Part shown: one piece after another, positions 16,426 through 18,076 of the stretch
Position numbering within the stretch: position 1 is the stretch's first letter
Layout of the letters: every line of letters starts with the position of its first letter
Assembly (NCBI GenBank): GCA_964345835.1
Contig: CAYFSL010000017.1
Location: 1-18,076 of the forward strand
Source of the DNA: JAAYEL01 sp964345835
GTDB taxonomy: Bacteria; Bacillota; Clostridia; Tissierellales; Peptoniphilaceae
DNA length: 18,076 nucleotides
Reading direction: 5' to 3'
Made by a program: the position numbers and the translations under genes
Notes under the pieces: generated by a model
Told to the model about the DNA's origin: nothing
Database searches by the model: none
What the model saw: only the letters and a program-made list of their open reading frames with translations

Positions 16426-17372
16426 TTTTCTCCTTTTAGAACTAACCTAGCTGCCCCATATATTCCCGCATCATTAGCCAAGCTGGCAAGTAAGAAGTCA
16501 GTGTTCACAAGGGTTGGGAAACAATTTTTTAAAAATTCCCTCCTAATTCCCTCTAAAAGAATGGGACCAGCATTTGATACTCCTCCACCGATTACAAAAG
16601 CCTCTGGGTCTATAACTGCCGCCACACTGGCTAGCCCCCTACCCAGGTATTGGTAGTATTTATCTAGAATTTGTCCTGCCAGTTTGTCCCCGGCATTATA
16701 TTGGTCAAAGACATCCTTTGCAAGAATTGAATCAATCCTACGCAAGGAAGATTCTTCGTCCGATTCAAATAGGTATTCGTTGGCCAGGTTCTCAAGGCCT
16801 GTTGCAGATGCAACTAATTCGAAGCACCTTTTTCTTCCACAACCGCAGGTTATATCGCTATCCTTTTCTAAGATAGGGATATGGCCAATCTCTCCTGCTG
16901 ACCCTGTAGGGCCTGAATAGATATCGCCATCGATTATTATTCCACCGCCTACACCTGTTCCCAGGGTAACCATAACGATGTTCTTGTAGTTTTTTCCAGC
17001 CCCCATCCACTGCTCTCCAAGGGCTGCAAGGTTTGCATCATTTGCAAGCTTAAATTCTACATCCATTATATTTTTAAAGTAGTCCCTGATATTTATGGTC
17101 CCCCAGCCGAGGTTTACACCAGATTGGATTATTGATTCATCGATTACCGCACCTGGAACTCCCATACCAATTCCTATTAAATCATCTTCTTTCAGGTTGT
17201 ATTTTTCTAATATCTTAAGTATATGATTATGTATATCAGGAAGGATGTGTTTTCCATTTTCTTCAGTTCTTGTAACTATATTAGACTTATTTATTAATTT
17301 GCCTTCTTTGTCAAATAGGCCAAACTTGGCACTTCTGCCACCCAAATCAATTCCTAGACTATAACCAGCCAT
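16422..17372 (-). CDS. ROK-family sugar kinase, probably glucokinase
   Basis: ROK kinases phosphorylate glucose or related sugars with ATP. With the start at 17372 the protein is 316 residues, the usual glucokinase length. The N-terminal phosphate-binding loop reads GIDLGGRSAK (7-16), where the common Thr after GG is Arg. The catalytic Asp112 is in NDAN, and GTGVGGG (138-144) and GEIGH (160-164) are present. The zinc site is His164 with Cys176, Cys178 and Cys183 in CGCGRKRC. There is no N-terminal helix-turn-helix, so it is an enzyme and not a NagC/XylR-type repressor. It is the first gene of the long operon and ends in a four-base overlap with addB. An upstream ATG at 17384 is less likely because GGAGG lies between the two. 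Glucose is the likely substrate, but mannose or N-acetylhexosamines are possible. Confidence 0.9.
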   Translation of the reverse strand: MAGYSLGIDLGGRSAKFGLFDKEGKLINKSNIVTRTEENGKHILPDIHNHILKILEKYNLKEDDLIGIGMGVPGAVIDESIIQSGVNLGWGTINIRDYFKNIMDVEFKLANDANLAALGEQWMGAGKNYKNIVMVTLGTGVGGGIIIDGDIYSGPTGSAGEIGHIPILEKDSDITCGCGRKRCFELVASATGLENLANEYLFESDEESSLRRIDSILAKDVFDQYNAGDKLAGQILDKYYQYLGRGLASVAAVIDPEAFVIGGGVSNAGPILLEGIRREFLKNCFPTLVNTDFLLASLANDAGIYGAARLVLKGEK

Positions 17373-17376
17373 TTTG

Positions 17377-17382
17377 TCCTCC
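17377..17382 (-). promoter_or_regulatory. Ribosome binding site that decides the kinase start
   Basis: GGAGGA on the minus strand lies four bases before ATG 17372 and overlaps the alternative ATG at 17384, which has no such sequence upstream. It selects the shorter form beginning MAGYSLG, which is also where similarity to ROK proteins begins. Confidence 0.8.
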
Positions 17383-17417
17383 ATTTTATGCTTATAGCTT
17401 TTTTATTTTATAGTCTT

Positions 17418-17446
17418 ATTATAACATATTTGCAAAGAGCTTATAG
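17418..17446 (-). promoter_or_regulatory. Predicted extended -10 promoter of the kinase-addBA-hydEGF operon
   Basis: On the minus strand TGTTATAAT (17426-17418) is a perfect extended -10 element. The -35 position at 17-base spacing (17446-17441) reads CTATAA and is poor, which is usual where an extended -10 compensates. The start would be near 17411, giving a leader of about 39 bases. No other promoter is obvious inside the operon, so six genes may depend on this one. Confidence 0.6.
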
Positions 17447-17467
17447 CCTTGTACTTATATTGGGGGC

Positions 17468-17496
17468 TTGATGAAGATTAGTTTTTGGTCTATACT
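17468..17496 (+). promoter_or_regulatory. Predicted promoter of queT
   Basis: TTGATG (17468-17473) and TATACT (17491-17496) are spaced by 17 bases. Transcription would start near 17503, about 15 bases before the first stem of the riboswitch aptamer, which is where a riboswitch leader should begin. Confidence 0.65.
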
Positions 17497-17517
17497 ATAT
17501 TAATATTTTAAAAATAT

Positions 17518-17553
17518 AAAGTGTTTACTTGGCACCCACTTTAAAAATCAAGG
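17518..17553 (+). ncRNA. preQ1-I riboswitch aptamer
   Basis: The stem P1 pairs AAAGTG (17518-17523) with CACTTT (17537-17542). The loop contains CTTG (17528-17531), which can pair with CAAG (17549-17552) in the tail to give the P2 pseudoknot, and the ACC just before the 3' half of P1 fits the ligand-contacting cytosine position. The tail AAAAATCAAGG has the A-rich stretch that packs against P1, followed by the conserved AAGG end. This is the compact layout of class I preQ1 riboswitches, and the gene behind it is a QueT-type queuosine-precursor transporter, the expected target. The structure is read by eye; no covariance model was run. Confidence 0.78.
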
Positions 17554-17589
17554 TCTGCCTTATTAACGGCTTTTTTTGTGCCGATTTTT
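17543..17589 (+). promoter_or_regulatory. Expression platform of the preQ1 riboswitch (mechanism unclear)
   Basis: Several competing pairings are visible. AAGG (17550-17553) can pair with CCTT (17558-17561), which competes with P2. GCC (17557-17559) can pair with GGC (17568-17570) directly before seven T (17571-17577), a very short terminator-like hairpin. AAAAATC (17543-17549) is perfectly complementary to GATTTTT (17583-17589), one base before the AGGAG ribosome binding site. Any of these could switch off queT when preQ1 is bound. The pairings are seen; the choice between transcriptional and translational control is open. Confidence 0.45.
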
Positions 17590-17602
17590 AGGAGAGAAAA
17601 AT

Positions 17603-18076
17603 ATGAAAAAATTATCAACGAGAACATTTGTTAGACAGGCTCTTATAGCCGCAATTTATTTTGTACTTACAGTCAGTTTGGGAGATTTCGGCTTTGGACC
17701 GGTCCAATTTAGGTATGCCGAGGTCCTTAATATGCTGGCCTTTTATAATCCATTTAACGCTATAGGCGTAACCCTGGGGGTATTCCTTTCAAATACCATG
17801 TCTACCCTGGGGGTCTATGATATGGTCTTTGGAACCCTTCATACAGCTATATCCCTATTCTTTATAACTAAGTCAACGAACTTACTTATAGCTAGTTTTT
17901 GGCCGACCATCTTTGCCTTTATCATTGCTTATGAATTGAGTTTCCTGGCTGGATTCGGAGCTTTTCTACCGATGACTGGAGGGGTTATGCTATCAGAGTT
18001 CATTATAATGACCCTGATTTCAGTTCCTTTATTTAAGATCTTGGAGAAAAACAAGCAATTCCTTAACGTCATAGGT
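17603..18076 (+). CDS. queT: Queuosine precursor transporter QueT, 3' end beyond the window
   Basis: The visible 158 codons begin at ATG 17603 with AGGAG ten bases upstream and run off the window without a stop. The protein is very hydrophobic, with about five membrane segments, and opens with MKKLSTRTFVRQALIAAIYF. The FGPVQFRYAEVLNML segment (31-45) and the TLGVYDMVFG segment (68-77) are typical of QueT, the substrate-binding S component of an ECF-type transporter that imports queuosine precursors such as preQ1 or queuine. QueT proteins are about 160-170 residues, so only a few residues are missing. The ECF energy-coupling subunits are not in the window. The preQ1-I riboswitch in its leader agrees with this function. 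Confidence 0.9.
   Translation, partial: MKKLSTRTFVRQALIAAIYFVLTVSLGDFGFGPVQFRYAEVLNMLAFYNPFNAIGVTLGVFLSNTMSTLGVYDMVFGTLHTAISLFFITKSTNLLIASFWPTIFAFIIAYELSFLAGFGAFLPMTGGVMLSEFIIMTLISVPLFKILEKNKQFLNVIG

Overview
The window looks like chromosome of a strictly anaerobic, low-GC Gram-positive bacterium. Four things point there: AT-rich intergenic DNA with Firmicutes-type promoters and GGAGG ribosome binding sites, an AddAB (not RecBCD) recombination nuclease, the full set of oxygen-sensitive [FeFe]-hydrogenase maturases HydE, HydG and HydF, and a preQ1-I riboswitch in front of a QueT-type transporter. Heavy use of AGG for arginine and the gene content would suit Peptoniphilaceae (Anaerococcus or a relative), but that placement is inference. 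I see no rRNA, tRNA, CRISPR array, transposase or prophage gene, and almost every base is coding.

Layout. (1) Positions 90-4661, minus strand: a four-gene operon with junctions of 11 bases overlap, 1 base and 1 base. It encodes an ABC exporter half-transporter, a membrane-anchored J-domain protein, a fused methionine sulfoxide reductase MsrA-MsrB, and a membrane-anchored protein with a class A beta-lactamase-like fold whose catalytic motifs are all replaced. A promoter (TTGATT, 17 bases, TATAAT) sits just upstream. At the left edge a TTGACA/TATTAT promoter starts another leftward unit. (2) Positions 4797-5531, plus strand: a single FabG-like short-chain dehydrogenase, divergent from the operon. 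(3) Positions 5532-5774: a convergent intergenic region with a small hairpin and a 92-base element closed by a perfect 11-bp stem. (4) Positions 5775-17372, minus strand: one long operon read as ROK sugar kinase, addB, addA, hydE, hydG, hydF, with every junction overlapping or abutting. (5) Positions 17373-18076: a divergent promoter region, then a plus-strand preQ1-I riboswitch and queT, cut by the window edge.

How the genes fit together. HydE and HydG are radical SAM enzymes that build the organometallic part of the H-cluster, and HydF is the GTPase scaffold that carries it; the hydrogenase itself is not in the window. AddA and AddB form the helicase-nuclease that processes double-strand breaks. 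Their shared transcript with the maturases and a sugar kinase is a layout rather than an obvious pathway. The left operon reads as an envelope or protein-quality module (export, chaperone recruitment, methionine repair, degenerate penicillin-binding fold), which is inference from co-location.

The items most worth a second look are the beta-lactamase-fold pseudoenzyme and its operon, the 92-base structured element, the degenerate P-loop of AddB, and the unclear expression platform of the riboswitch. I did not find convincing evidence of a wholly new system.
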